Origin: Paraburkholderia ribeironis
GTDB lineage: Bacteria > Pseudomonadota > Gammaproteobacteria > Burkholderiales > Burkholderiaceae
Reading direction: 5' to 3'
Length of the DNA: 64,000 nt
Assembly: GCF_900019265.1 (NCBI RefSeq)
Contig: NZ_CYGX02000017.1
Span: 38,107 to 102,106, forward strand
The notes under the pieces are model-generated. The model saw nothing but the letters and a program-made list of their open reading frames with translations, searched no databases and was not told the DNA's origin. Of the stretch, positions 8,512 through 16,202 are shown one piece after another (the first letter of the stretch is position 1; every line of letters begins with the position of its first letter). The translations under genes and the position numbers were made by a program.

Positions 8512-9152
8512 GATTCTTCCCCACGTCGGATCACGTTGCCAGTTTCTGCGCTGCGTCTCTCATCCTCGTGTCTGTTCGGAAAAGTCGGGGTCCCAAACAG
8601 CGAACGCCGACATCACAACTACACCCTCTTATAAAACGACTAGCCCCACCTTTTGTTCAAGGTCGCTGTAGAGGAGCGACGCCCGACGGGTAGCTTGTCT
8701 TTGCAAGTCGGGGCCTCTTTTCGGCGAACGTTGCGTTTTCGAGGGCCCCCGGATCGTCCACGTGTGACTCACCGCAATCTCGTTCCGAAAAAGAACGACG
8801 AACCGCTGTCAGGATAGGATACCTAGGCCGAATCACCAGACAAACACGGGGACCAACAGCTGACGTCGCGCCCCGTCCGGCCGGCTTGCGTTGCCTTACG
8901 AACTGGTGAATGGGCTCACTACTTACACAAGGGGGGCGCTGAAGCGCCGGTGGGCCTAACGGAGGCTGAATCACATCAAATTGCTGACTGCAAATCCGTC
9001 CGTCGAACCGGGTCAACTTCAGTCCGTCTACGCACGCGCCGCAACGAGCTCAGCCGATACGACAAAGCGGACCCCAGCGGCGCCAGCGGCGCCAGCGGCG
9101 CGGAGCGTGACCTGTCTGCATCGGATCCCAAAAACGATTCGCTTAGTACAAC
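8512..9152. other. 640-bp stretch without a supported gene
   Basis: A minus-strand frame of 119 codons (8657-9016) has no domain, no good start and an unlikely composition, so I do not call it. The stretch holds a short triplicated repeat (listed separately) and a GGCGCTGAAGCGCC mini-palindrome near 8936. It may be remnant DNA left by the transposon whose TnsA-like fragment lies next to it. Confidence 0.4.
9075..9101. repeat. Three tandem copies of CAGCGGCGC
   Basis: Exact 9-bp units occur at 9075-9083, 9084-9092 and 9093-9101. In one frame they would encode Ala-Ser-Gly repeats, but no real gene crosses the site. This is a simple microsatellite. Confidence 0.8.
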
Positions 9153-9374
9153 CTACTCATCGCGATCAACGTAGCGTGCGTTGATCAGCCCATAGCCCGG
9201 ACGCTTGCAGAAGGTGATCACGTTCGCATTCTCGTCGAGCAGTAACCATTGTTCGAGCGACTCTCGCCGGTAGAATATGACGCTGCGCGCGAGCTTGGGG
9301 CTGAAGGCTTCGAATTGGTGTGCGCCGCGCGGCCGGCCAAGCGCGATGGGCTTGGCTACGTGAAGGTTATTCAC
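9153..9374 (-). pseudogene. Truncated TnsA-like transposase endonuclease (N-terminal part)
   Basis: This 73-residue ORF starts at GTG 9374 with AGGAGG 11 nt upstream. Its core, RRESLEQWLLLDENANVITF followed by CKRPGY, fits the N-terminal pattern of TnsA-type endonucleases (ES..E...L.LLD.D..V..F...P). TnsA cuts the 5' ends of Tn7-like transposons together with TnsB. A complete protein would be about three times longer, with the catalytic residues further on, so only an inactive stub remains. No tnsB, tnsC or tniQ homologue follows. The direct and inverted repeats just upstream look like transposon-end sites, which supports the call. The fragment is short, so the family is tentative. Confidence 0.5.
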
Positions 9375-9420
9375 CTTGAGACAAACCTCCTACCGACGGG
9401 ATTCGAAGTGTAGGAGGCAA

Positions 9421-9493
9421 GTTGACAAAATTAATACGGACATATGCGAGTTGACACTTTTATGCCGATTCGAAGGGAAATGAAAGTGTCAAC
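9421..9493. repeat. Transposon-end-like repeats: three GTTGACA sites, two as an 11-bp inverted pair
   Basis: GTTGACA occurs at 9421-9427 and 9450-9456, 29 bp apart, and inverted (TGTCAAC) at 9487-9493. The second and third extend to a perfect 11-bp inverted repeat, GTTGACACTTT (9450-9460) with AAAGTGTCAAC (9483-9493). Spaced repeats of this size next to a tnsA-like start are what TnsB-binding sites at a Tn7-like end look like. The outermost copy lies about 40 bp before a broken relaxase-type gene. Confidence 0.45.
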
Positions 9494-9535
9494 AAGGCCG
9501 CCCTTTGGCCCGTGGCTAGGGTGAAGGGGCGGTGA

Positions 9536-9889
9536 CAGAATTATTACGTCCTACGCCAGCAGAAATACGGCTCGACGCTGTCCCTCACCGGGCCCGAGGA
9601 TTTCCAGGCGGCCGCTGCGCTAGCGGCAGCCGAGCTGCGAGTACATGTCGTGTTCGAACAGCCGGAGCTCGAGCACATCCGGCAGTTGCGGCGTGCCGAA
9701 CTCGATGCCGAGGCACAGGAGCGCCGGACGGCGCAGCGCGGGCGCGAGGGATGGGAGCGCGACGAACTGCGCGACGTCGTGCGTAATCCGCAGCCACATG
9801 CTGAGGGCGATCTATCCCGTCCAGATCAGGATGGCGGCTCGCACGCTGATCCGGACCCACCGGACAGCGAGCCCGATGTTGAACGGTGA
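9536..9889 (+). pseudogene. C-terminal remnant of an LPD7-type relaxase
   Basis: Reading from just after TGA 9533-9535, the frame gives LRQQKYGSTLSLTGPEDFQA, an Ala-rich helix and a charged tail ending at TGA 9887-9889. This is the C-terminal end of LPD7 domains found at the tail of plasmid relaxases and related proteins, where a GSxLxLxGPEEF motif is typical. No start or catalytic region is present. The remnant begins about 40 bp after the transposon-end repeats, so the rest of the gene was probably lost in that transposition. Confidence 0.6.
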
Positions 9890-10232
9890 ACCACCGAACC
9901 TTAGAGAACAACAATGAACCGGCTTTCAAGCATCGGGGGAGGGCGCGGCCTACCAGCCAGCGACCAGTTTTGCGGGTGCCGCTCGAGCAGCAAGGATCCT
10001 TCGCAGGGTAGCCAAGGACTTTTCCGCGATCGGAGAAGACGCGTGCCAACGAGCATCTAGTCAGGGTCTACAACGAGAAAGACCGGCGAACGCTTGAGTG
10101 GCTTCGAAGGCATGTCGGAGATGCGGCAATCGCCATCGTTGTCGAGCAATGGGCGGGACCAGGCAAACCTTATCTCTCGACCGTCTGCAGACCCCTGGGT
10201 GTTAGAACCCCAGAGTTTTCGGTAGCACGAAG

Positions 10233-10252
10233 TACTGTATTTAAATACAGTA
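10233..10252. promoter_or_regulatory. LexA (SOS) box, perfect palindrome
   Basis: The 20-bp site TACTGTATTTAAATACAGTA is a perfect palindrome with the CTG-N10-CAG core of the proteobacterial LexA box. The symmetry extends to 24 bp (10231-10254). A second box overlaps its right end. No intact SOS-type gene starts nearby; the closest plus-strand gene downstream is the retron, about 0.4-0.7 kb away. Confidence 0.75.
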
Positions 10253-10270
10253 CTGTTAATTTATACAGGG
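10251..10270. promoter_or_regulatory. Second LexA-like box overlapping the first
   Basis: The core CTGTTAATTTATACAG (10253-10268) has CTG-N10-CAG spacing and AT-rich centre. It shares two bases with the first box. Tandem overlapping boxes are known at tightly repressed SOS promoters. This copy is less symmetrical and probably weaker. Confidence 0.55.
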
Positions 10271-10619
10271 TTCGGTTAATTGGCAAGCGCCAATTTCACT
10301 TCGTGCGACGTGGCTTTCGCTAAGGCGGCAACGATCCACATTACTGCAACTAACGGTCATGCGCATCCGATATCTTGAAGGTGGCGACACCGCGAGTCCG
10401 TCTTCAAAGGCGTTGGTCGCGGGGAACGTTGCCGTGCAGCGCCGTTTCCGGCAGGATCATGTCGTCCGCACTCCTTCAGCCTGTATGGCCGATCGCCTCG
10501 AACTAGTCGCCCTCGCGCTCCCGCCCCGATCCCTGCCAACCGCCCGTCGCGCCGTGCGTGACCACCAGGAGCCCGGTGCTGTGTCGGTTAAGCGTGGCCC
10601 TCTGCCAGCCGGTTCGCTC
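10271..10619. other. 350-bp gap between LexA boxes and retron leader
   Basis: No supported gene. Short frames exist on both strands (for example 10359-10625 plus and 10357-10539 minus) but show no domain or clear ribosome-binding site. A small TTGGC-AAGC-GCCAA inverted repeat lies near 10279-10292. Confidence 0.4.
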
Positions 10620-10900
10620 TTATGATCTAGCGATCAGGGGGCATTGGCACGCGTATCCCACGGAACGCCGAAGCAAGTATGTTCACTTGCCTGCATCCGC
10701 CGCTTTTCATACAATAAGGTTATGTCAGCGACCAGGAGCATTCTCCGGTCATATGTCTGGCCTCTACCGGGTCTGCATCCATTTACGTGTGGGCGATTCC
10801 TTGATGACAAGGAGTCGCCCATTTCGTATGGGCCTCCCGGTCAGTCCGGTTCGCCGTCTTCCCTTCCCCCTTTACTCTGACTGGCGGATCACCTGCGTGT
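10620..10900 (+). ncRNA. Candidate retron msr-msd RNA
   Basis: The region upstream of the reverse transcriptase folds into three ordered stem-loops. SL1 is GCAAGT/ACTTGC with a 6-nt loop (10673-10690). SL2 is CCGGT/ACCGG with a 16-nt loop (10745-10770). SL3 is long: a 13-bp stem GGGCGATTCCTTG with its complement around an ATGA loop (10791-10820), extended outward by ACG/CGT and CCAT/ATGG to 10779-10831. Retron RNAs have short msr hairpins followed by one long msd hairpin just before the RT gene, as here. I did not find a convincing a1/a2 end repeat or branching guanosine, so the ends are approximate. Confidence 0.55.
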
Positions 10901-10979
10901 CTGTCTACGAGATGTCATGCTATGGTCTGCGATTTCCGGACCCTGCGTTTCCAGATGACCGTTCCGGCGATACCTGAAG

Positions 10980-11966
10980 ATGACCAAGAAACCGTTGCAG
11001 TTCCTGTTCGACGCGATGTATCACAACAAACAGAGCTTCGCGGACTTCGCGACGGGTGACATCGGCCGACATCTCTCGGCAAGGCAGATTACGGACGACG
11101 CCGGAAAAAAGCGAGATGTCTTCGTGCCGGACAAGGTGTTGCGAAAGTACCATTCCTTCCTAAACCTTTTCGTCTTCAATTACCTGTCGGTGAATACAGC
11201 CGTGGTCTTTTCCTACCGGAAGGGCACGAACGCCGCGGACGCCGTGCGCAGCCATGCAAGCAGTCGACACTTCTACCAGGCGGACATTTCTAGCTTCTTT
11301 CCGAGCATCACTGCAGATATCGTTAGACGGTCAATTCTGAGAGACGAGGCGCAAACGCCGGTAGAGGACCTTGGAGACTATCTCGACCGAATCATCGATC
11401 TTGTCACCATTGACGGAACGCTTCCGATCGGTTTTTCTACCTCACCGGTGATCAGCAACACCGCGCTTCTGCCGTTCGACGATGCATTTGCGGCCCACTG
11501 CTTGCGCAACGGTCTCATCTATACCCGTTACTCGGACGATATTACGGTTTCGTCGCAGGAGAAGGCGCCACTTCTTGCGCTGGACGCGGTGATACAGGAT
11601 CTGCTGTGCCGGTGCAACTTGCCTGAAATGCGGCTGAATGAACGAAAGACGAAAATCAGCAGCACCGGGCGAAAAATCAAGATACTCGGGATGGTGGTCC
11701 TACCAAACGGTGTGGTAACACTTGATGCCAAGGTCAAGAATCGGATCGAAACGCTTCTCCACCTATACGTGCGAAATCAGTTGGCGCTGCAGGAGGTCAT
11801 GAAAGCCGATCTCGTTGAGAGTGCCGAGACATTGTCTGGACTGCTGAATTACGCCAACACGGTGGACCAAGGTTACCTCGACAAACTCCGGCGGAAGTAT
11901 GGCGTCACTGTCGTTGACACCCTGGTTCACCAGCCGAAAAGAACAGATTCAAAGAAGGATAAGTGA
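10980..11966 (+). CDS. Retron reverse transcriptase
   Basis: A 328-residue RT that would copy part of the upstream structured RNA into multicopy single-stranded DNA. Motifs in order: FYQADISSFFPSI (catalytic Asp, about residue 100), GFSTSPVISNTAL (about 155), YTRYSDDITVSS (YxDD, about 180), NERKTKISS (about 220) and KILGMVV (about 232). The NAADAVRSH segment before the first motif resembles the retron-type NAxxH element; the usual VTG is replaced by LGM. There is no maturase or endonuclease domain, which separates it from the group II intron RTs further right. The start ATG 10980 has no strong ribosome-binding site. The downstream ATPase gene overlaps or abuts its stop, forming a two-gene operon typical of anti-phage retrons. 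Confidence 0.85.
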   Translation: MTKKPLQFLFDAMYHNKQSFADFATGDIGRHLSARQITDDAGKKRDVFVPDKVLRKYHSFLNLFVFNYLSVNTAVVFSYRKGTNAADAVRSHASSRHFYQADISSFFPSITADIVRRSILRDEAQTPVEDLGDYLDRIIDLVTIDGTLPIGFSTSPVISNTALLPFDDAFAAHCLRNGLIYTRYSDDITVSSQEKAPLLALDAVIQDLLCRCNLPEMRLNERKTKISSTGRKIKILGMVVLPNGVVTLDAKVKNRIETLLHLYVRNQLALQEVMKADLVESAETLSGLLNYANTVDQGYLDKLRRKYGVTVVDTLVHQPKRTDSKKDK

Positions 11967-11968
11967 CG

Positions 11969-13315
11969 ATGGAGTTGCTTGTCCAGATCGAAAATGTGCA
12001 GCACATCGTGAGTGCGAATGTTGCTATACCCTTCGACAGCAACCAGCTGTTCTGTATAGTAGGCCGGAACGGTGTGGGAAAGACGTCTCTTGTCAAGGCG
12101 TTGCGAAACCTTCGCGTGGCCGACACTTACATCAAGACTTCTGATAGCAGCATCTTTTCGGTTGATAGCCGGGTCGCGTACAAATACGGGGACCAAGAGT
12201 TCGTCTATACGTATGATGCAAATATTCGGAGCCTCAACAGCCGGACACCCGTTCCGTCGACGCTACGCGAAGAGATCGATGTCGAACTCCCGATGCCCTA
12301 CGGGGAACGGTTCAACTACTTCCAGACAATCAGCAATCACGACGCAGAAATACGCCAGAATGTAGTCCTGCAGAATTACAGCACGCCGAACGAGCTGATC
12401 GAATTCTTATCGGATATCTACGGCTCCCGCCGATTCGACAATCTAAGGGAAATACGGATCAAGGGGCGGTCGTACTACTGCTTGATCAAGGAAGATAGCC
12501 GTTACATTAGGGAGGACTATTTCAGCTCCGGTGAGTACTTCGTGATCAGCCTGTATCGGAAAATCAAAAACAGAAAGAAGCTGATCGCCATTGACGAAAT
12601 TGATATCTCGCTTGACGCTGCCGCTCAGGTACACCTCGTCGGCAATCTTCGTCGTTTCTGTCAGCAATATCACGTGAGCATCGTATTCACCACTCACTCG
12701 TTGGCGATGATGCGTATGCTGGAGTCGACCGAACTGCTGTACGTGGGTAACGAAGAGGGAGTAGTCGACACCAGACTCGCGTCGTATAACTATGTGCGCA
12801 GTATACTGTTCGGATTTTCAGGCTGGGACCGGTATATTCTTACTGAAGATCTGACCTTGAAAAATTTTGTCGAACACGCCATCGCGAAGCATATCAAGAA
12901 GGCATTCTTCACCTACAAGATCGTTCACGTAGGCGGTGGTTCAAATACGGTCGATCTCATGCTTCGCAACGTGACGGAAAGATTTTTTTCCGATACTGCC
13001 AAGGTAATTACTGTTCTTGATGGTGACCAGCATCAAGAAAAGTATTTGCAGAGGGCAAAGGAAGGAGTACTTCTGCTGCCGTTTCCCAGCGTCGAAAAGC
13101 AGATTTTTATTGATTATTCAGATAAAAAGCTCGCACTACTACCCGACAGCTGGAAAGGCGACGTGTCCAAGCCTGACGGCAAGGGCTTGGTCCACGCCCT
13201 GCAGAAGGCCAAACTTTATTCGACCGTCGAATTATTTGAGCATCTTTGCGTCACATACGCCGACAAACTGAACGAGTTGATCCACCGACTAGACACCTTC
13301 CTTAATGCAGACTGA
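11969..13315 (+). CDS. Retron effector: ABC-type ATPase with C-terminal TOPRIM (OLD-like nuclease)
   Basis: The protein has an ATPase core with Walker A GRNGVGKTS (about residue 33), KKLIAIDEIDISLD (Walker B, about 205) and a TTHSLAMMRMLE H-loop segment (about 240). A TOPRIM-like C-terminal half follows, with ILTEDLTLKNFVE (about 290) and VITVLDGDQH (about 345). This matches OLD-family nucleases, and retrons of the Eco8 kind pair an RT with such an effector. The expected role is abortive defence: the msDNA-RT complex holds the nuclease inactive until a phage disturbs it. I chose ATG 11969 because AAGGA (11955-11959) is 9 nt away; GTG 11963 overlaps the RT stop but is too close to that site. 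Confidence 0.8.
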   Translation: MELLVQIENVQHIVSANVAIPFDSNQLFCIVGRNGVGKTSLVKALRNLRVADTYIKTSDSSIFSVDSRVAYKYGDQEFVYTYDANIRSLNSRTPVPSTLREEIDVELPMPYGERFNYFQTISNHDAEIRQNVVLQNYSTPNELIEFLSDIYGSRRFDNLREIRIKGRSYYCLIKEDSRYIREDYFSSGEYFVISLYRKIKNRKKLIAIDEIDISLDAAAQVHLVGNLRRFCQQYHVSIVFTTHSLAMMRMLESTELLYVGNEEGVVDTRLASYNYVRSILFGFSGWDRYILTEDLTLKNFVEHAIAKHIKKAFFTYKIVHVGGGSNTVDLMLRNVTERFFSDTAKVITVLDGDQHQEKYLQRAKEGVLLLPFPSVEKQIFIDYSDKKLALLPDSWKGDVSKPDGKGLVHALQKAKLYSTVELFEHLCVTYADKLNELIHRLDTFLNAD

Positions 13316-13471
13316 CTACCCAGCGAGGCGCTATGGAAACAATCCGTCGAAAAAACCGACGCAACGCACCTAAGCCGCAGTGCGGCGTTACTTTGCGAGT
13401 TCGCCACGCTGTCACCGGACCATCATGAGTGGCTATCCAGTGATGATCGGGAAGCATACCCCTTTCATTGA
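13316..13471 (+). other. Coding-like tail after the retron effector stop
   Basis: Directly after the TGA of the effector gene the same frame stays open for 51 codons to TGA 13469-13471 and looks protein-like: ALWKQSVEKTDATHLSRSAA, then FATLSPDHHEWLSSDD. No start codon or ribosome-binding site precedes it. It may be the 3' scrap of another gene, or the old end of a longer effector cut by a nonsense change. I cannot tell which. Confidence 0.3.
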
Positions 13472-13492
13472 AAATACGTCGCGGGAATATTG

Positions 13493-13940
13493 ATGCGCTT
13501 TTTGGAGCATGGGCCGTCGATCCCGGACGAACTGCTGCTAGCGCGTGACGCGGGCAACATCTTGTTTTTTGTGGTGCCGGCGTCTCGCTCGCTCAAGCCG
13601 GGCTTCCCGACTTCGGTAACGCTGTCAGGAAACGTATTGTCTTCGCTGGGAGCGGTGTCAGACGGGCCGACGCGTATGTCTCTTAGACACAGGAAATGCC
13701 GGCGAAAAGAGCGACGAAGTCAGAAAATCTGGTTGCGTTTGACCGCGTTTTCGGGATGCTTGAGCGCGAGTTTGATGTGAGAGATGTGCGCGAAGCCGTG
13801 GCGGTTGCGGTGGCGTTGAAGCCTGAACCGGGTTGTCGGCTTGATGCGCATCGGACGTTGCTCGACCTGTCCCGCACTCCCGACGGTCGCGTTCGACTTG
13901 TGACAACGAATTTCGACCGCTGCATAGCCCCTCACACTTG
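13493..13940 (+). pseudogene. Frameshifted, truncated SIR2-family defence gene
   Basis: The start MRFLEHGPSIPDELLLARDA is intact, from ATG 13493. After a T-run near 13564 the sequence makes sense only after a frame change: FCGAGVSLAQAGLPDFG, which carries the SIR2 GAGVS nucleotide-binding motif. A third frame (13696 on) continues with FDRVFGMLEREFDVRDVREA and later RVRLVTTNFDR, the conserved TNFD of SIR2. The gene ends abruptly near 13930 and the rest of the protein is missing. SIR2 domains in defence systems degrade NAD+. At least two frameshifts plus truncation make this copy dead. Its position after the retron marks a small defence island. Confidence 0.72.
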
Positions 13941-14503
13941 CCGGCTGGGCAACAGGTAGTATTAAGAGAAGAAAACTTATCTAAAGCGCTGTCAAAACTG
14001 GAGTCGTAAGTTTACTCCAGGATCAGTCGGGACGACACCTGATTACGGACCCGATGGCAGCCGGTGTAAAGGCGGCATGAACTCAATACAGGCTTTGGTA
14101 CGGAACGTGAGAACCTTGCTCCGGATGGAAAGGGAAAAGACAAATGGGTGCGCCGGGAGACCGGCAAGGAGTAGATGGTGAAAGTCCATTACGATGAAGG
14201 CGTAGCGAACCACATCGGCCCCAAGCCGTGCGCTGGCGTCCGCGAGGATGTCGGCGAAGCGTCGGTAGGGGAGCGTGCAGGCCAGCCATTGAGCCGCGAT
14301 ATCTTTAACGTCCCGGGTGCCGACGTCGTCTATTTGGCGGAAGGCAACACGGAGGGGCGCGCCATCGCGAGCGCCTCGACGACCTGGCGCGGTCGCAGAC
14401 CCTGGCATGCACGGACGCTCCTTGCGCGGGAACCGGGAGATCTCTCGTCTGGCCTGTCGCAACATTGGCAGGTCCGCATCGGGAAGGCGAGGAGCCGAAG
14501 CCG

Positions 14504-15982
14504 ATGATGAACGGATGGGAGAAGTCAGACTCCGCCGTAGTAGCGACGAAGCCCGCGAACAACGCCGGGAAACCGGCTGCGGAGTGGGTGGAGCCAAGGG
14601 CGGGGACCAAGGGGAACGCGGGTCAGTTCAACACGTGCCGGGCACAGGACCGGGGAAGCGTGTCACACGGGCTGGAACGTGTACGGCAGGCTGCAAGGCA
14701 GCGAAAGAAGGAGCGGTTCACTGCGCTGCTGCACCATGTCACCATCGACCGGTTGCGAGAGTCATTCCATGCGCTCAAACGCAAGGCGGCTCCCGGAGTG
14801 GACGGTATGACATGGCAGTACTTCGAAGCAGGGCTGGAAGATAACCTCCAGCGTCTGCACAAACAGGTACAAAGCGGCGCGTATCGGGCGCTGCCCGTTC
14901 GGCGACAGTACATACGGAAGCCGGATGGCAAGCAGCGCCCGCTGGGAATTGCCGCGCTGGAGGATAAAATCACCCAGCGCGCGGTGGTCGACGTTCTCAA
15001 CGCTATCTACGAAGAAGACTTCCTTGGCTTCTCGTATGGGTTTCGGCCCGGGCGCAGTCAGCACGATGCGATGGATGCGTTATCAGTGGCCATCGATCGC
15101 ACCCAAGTGAACTGGATACTGGACGCCGATATACGGAACTTCTTTGACGGCCTCAGTCAGGAATGGCTGGTCCGTTTTCTGGAACACCGGATTGGCGACC
15201 AACGCATCATCCGTCTTGTGCGCAAGTGGCTCAGGGCGGGTGTTCTGGAAGATGGAGAACTTAGCGTCAGTGAAACCGGTACACCGCAAGGGGCAGTAGC
15301 GTCGCCGCTGCTCGCGAACGTGTACCTGCACTACGCTTTCGATCTCTGGGCTCAACGGTGGCGACGGCTGGAGGCCAAAGGCAACGTGATCATCTCGCGG
15401 TACGCGGATGATATCGTGGTCGGCTTCGAGCATGAAGCTGACGCGAGGCGCTTCTGGGACGCGATGCGAGCGAGGCTGGAAAAGTTCGAGCTTACGCTAC
15501 ACCCGGAGAAGACAAGGCTGCTGGAGTTCGGCCGCTATGCGGCGGCCCGGCGGCAGCGGCTAGGTCTTCCCCGGCCAGAGACGTTCACCTTCCTGGGTTT
15601 CATCTTCATCTGTGGGCGCTCACGCCGCGGTGCATTCCAGCTACAGCGGAAGAGCCGTGGAGATCGCATGCGGGCGAAGCTCAGGCAGATCAAGGATGAT
15701 CTCCGAAGGCGCTGGCACGATTCGATTCCAGAGCAGGGGAAATGGCTCAAGCAGGTCGTTCAGGGGTACTTTGCATATCATGCAGTGCCCACAAACTTCC
15801 GGGCGCTTCACGCTTTCCGCCATCACGTTCGAACCCGGTGGCTGCGCGCGCTGCGGCGTCGCAGCCAGAAGGATCGCCCATCCTGGGCGCAAATGACGCG
15901 AATCGCAGATACATGGCTCCCGCGTCCCCGCATACTTCATCCGTGGCCGAACCAGCGCTTTGCCGTCAAACACTCGAGGTAG
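14504..15982 (+). CDS. ltrA: Group II intron reverse transcriptase/maturase
   Basis: The protein starts MMNGWEKSDSAVV, a typical start for this intron class; the frame is open upstream to 14465. RT motifs are complete: GVDGMTW, KPDGKQRPLGI, SYGFRPGRSQHDA, WILDADIRNFFD, GTPQGAVASPLLANVYLHY, RYADDIVVGF and ETFTFLGFIF. A maturase (X) region follows, ending HPWPNQRFAVKHS. There is no HNH endonuclease domain at the C-terminus, as in compact bacterial introns. All catalytic residues look intact, so this copy could be active. It promotes splicing of its own intron and target-primed insertion, and is unrelated in function to the retron RT 2.5 kb upstream. Confidence 0.92.
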   Translation: MMNGWEKSDSAVVATKPANNAGKPAAEWVEPRAGTKGNAGQFNTCRAQDRGSVSHGLERVRQAARQRKKERFTALLHHVTIDRLRESFHALKRKAAPGVDGMTWQYFEAGLEDNLQRLHKQVQSGAYRALPVRRQYIRKPDGKQRPLGIAALEDKITQRAVVDVLNAIYEEDFLGFSYGFRPGRSQHDAMDALSVAIDRTQVNWILDADIRNFFDGLSQEWLVRFLEHRIGDQRIIRLVRKWLRAGVLEDGELSVSETGTPQGAVASPLLANVYLHYAFDLWAQRWRRLEAKGNVIISRYADDIVVGFEHEADARRFWDAMRARLEKFELTLHPEKTRLLEFGRYAAARRQRLGLPRPETFTFLGFIFICGRSRRGAFQLQRKSRGDRMRAKLRQIKDDLRRRWHDSIPEQGKWLKQVVQGYFAYHAVPTNFRALHAFRHHVRTRWLRALRRRSQKDRPSWAQMTRIADTWLPRPRILHPWPNQRFAVKHSR

Positions 15983-16015
15983 GAGCCGTATGCCCGAATT
16001 GGGCACGTACGGATC
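15983..16015 (+). ncRNA. Group II intron domain V
   Basis: The sequence starts GAGCCGTATGCCC, has a GAATT turn and pairs back through GGGCACGTACGGATC. The AGC catalytic triad is at 15984-15986. Domain V is the most conserved ribozyme part and fixes the intron's 3' side. Confidence 0.85.
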
Positions 16016-16202
16016 TGTGCGGGGGGTGCCCGGTAACGGGTATCACTACCGCGATCAGACACCATGAGGATGAATACCGATGCCGGAGTGAGGGGCGGAG
16101 CCGCCCGTAGTAGTGTTGAAGCCTTTGTAATGAAGGGGGAGCGAAGGGGCGGCGTTATCCTGTTGACGAAGGTCACCAACCTGCGCTGTGGGGATGAGTG
16201 AC

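Larger units (their letters stand above)
10012..10323 (+). pseudogene. Start-less remnant of an unknown plasmid gene
   Basis: Frame 1 is open from after TAG 10009-10011 to TAA 10321-10323 and reads like a real protein: NEHLVRVYNEKDRRTLEWLR, then HVGDAAIAIVVEQWAGPGKP and YLSTVCRPLGVRTPEF. There is no ATG, GTG or TTG in frame before this block, so it is probably the 3' part of a broken gene. The last about 35 codons cross the LexA-box palindrome, so the original gene may have ended before it. I do not recognise the family. Confidence 0.35.
14148..16054 (+). mobile_element. Group II intron with encoded maturase (5' end uncertain)
   Basis: The 3' end is clear: a domain V hairpin (15983-16015) followed by a domain VI-like segment ending near CTACCGCGAT (about 16054). 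The left end is placed at a GTGCG motif at 14148, the group II consensus start, but structured sequence begins near 13985, so the true 5' end may be up to 160 nt further left. The ORF lies between the ribozyme halves. The intron has been inserted into, or lies directly against, the 5' part of a second intron. Confidence 0.65.

Noticed and set aside
9075..9101. Possible CRISPR-like short repeats
   Set aside because: Only three contiguous 9-bp units with no spacers; a simple tandem repeat. No CRISPR array was seen anywhere in the window.
10980..11966. Reading the RT as a group II intron maturase
   Set aside because: No maturase X domain, no nearby domain V, retron-like motif spacing and a coupled ATPase-TOPRIM gene; clearly different from the intron RTs at 14,504 and 16,203.
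14043..14597. 184-codon minus-strand frame over the intron 5' half
   Set aside because: Lies antisense to ribozyme sequence and the maturase start; not a plausible protein.
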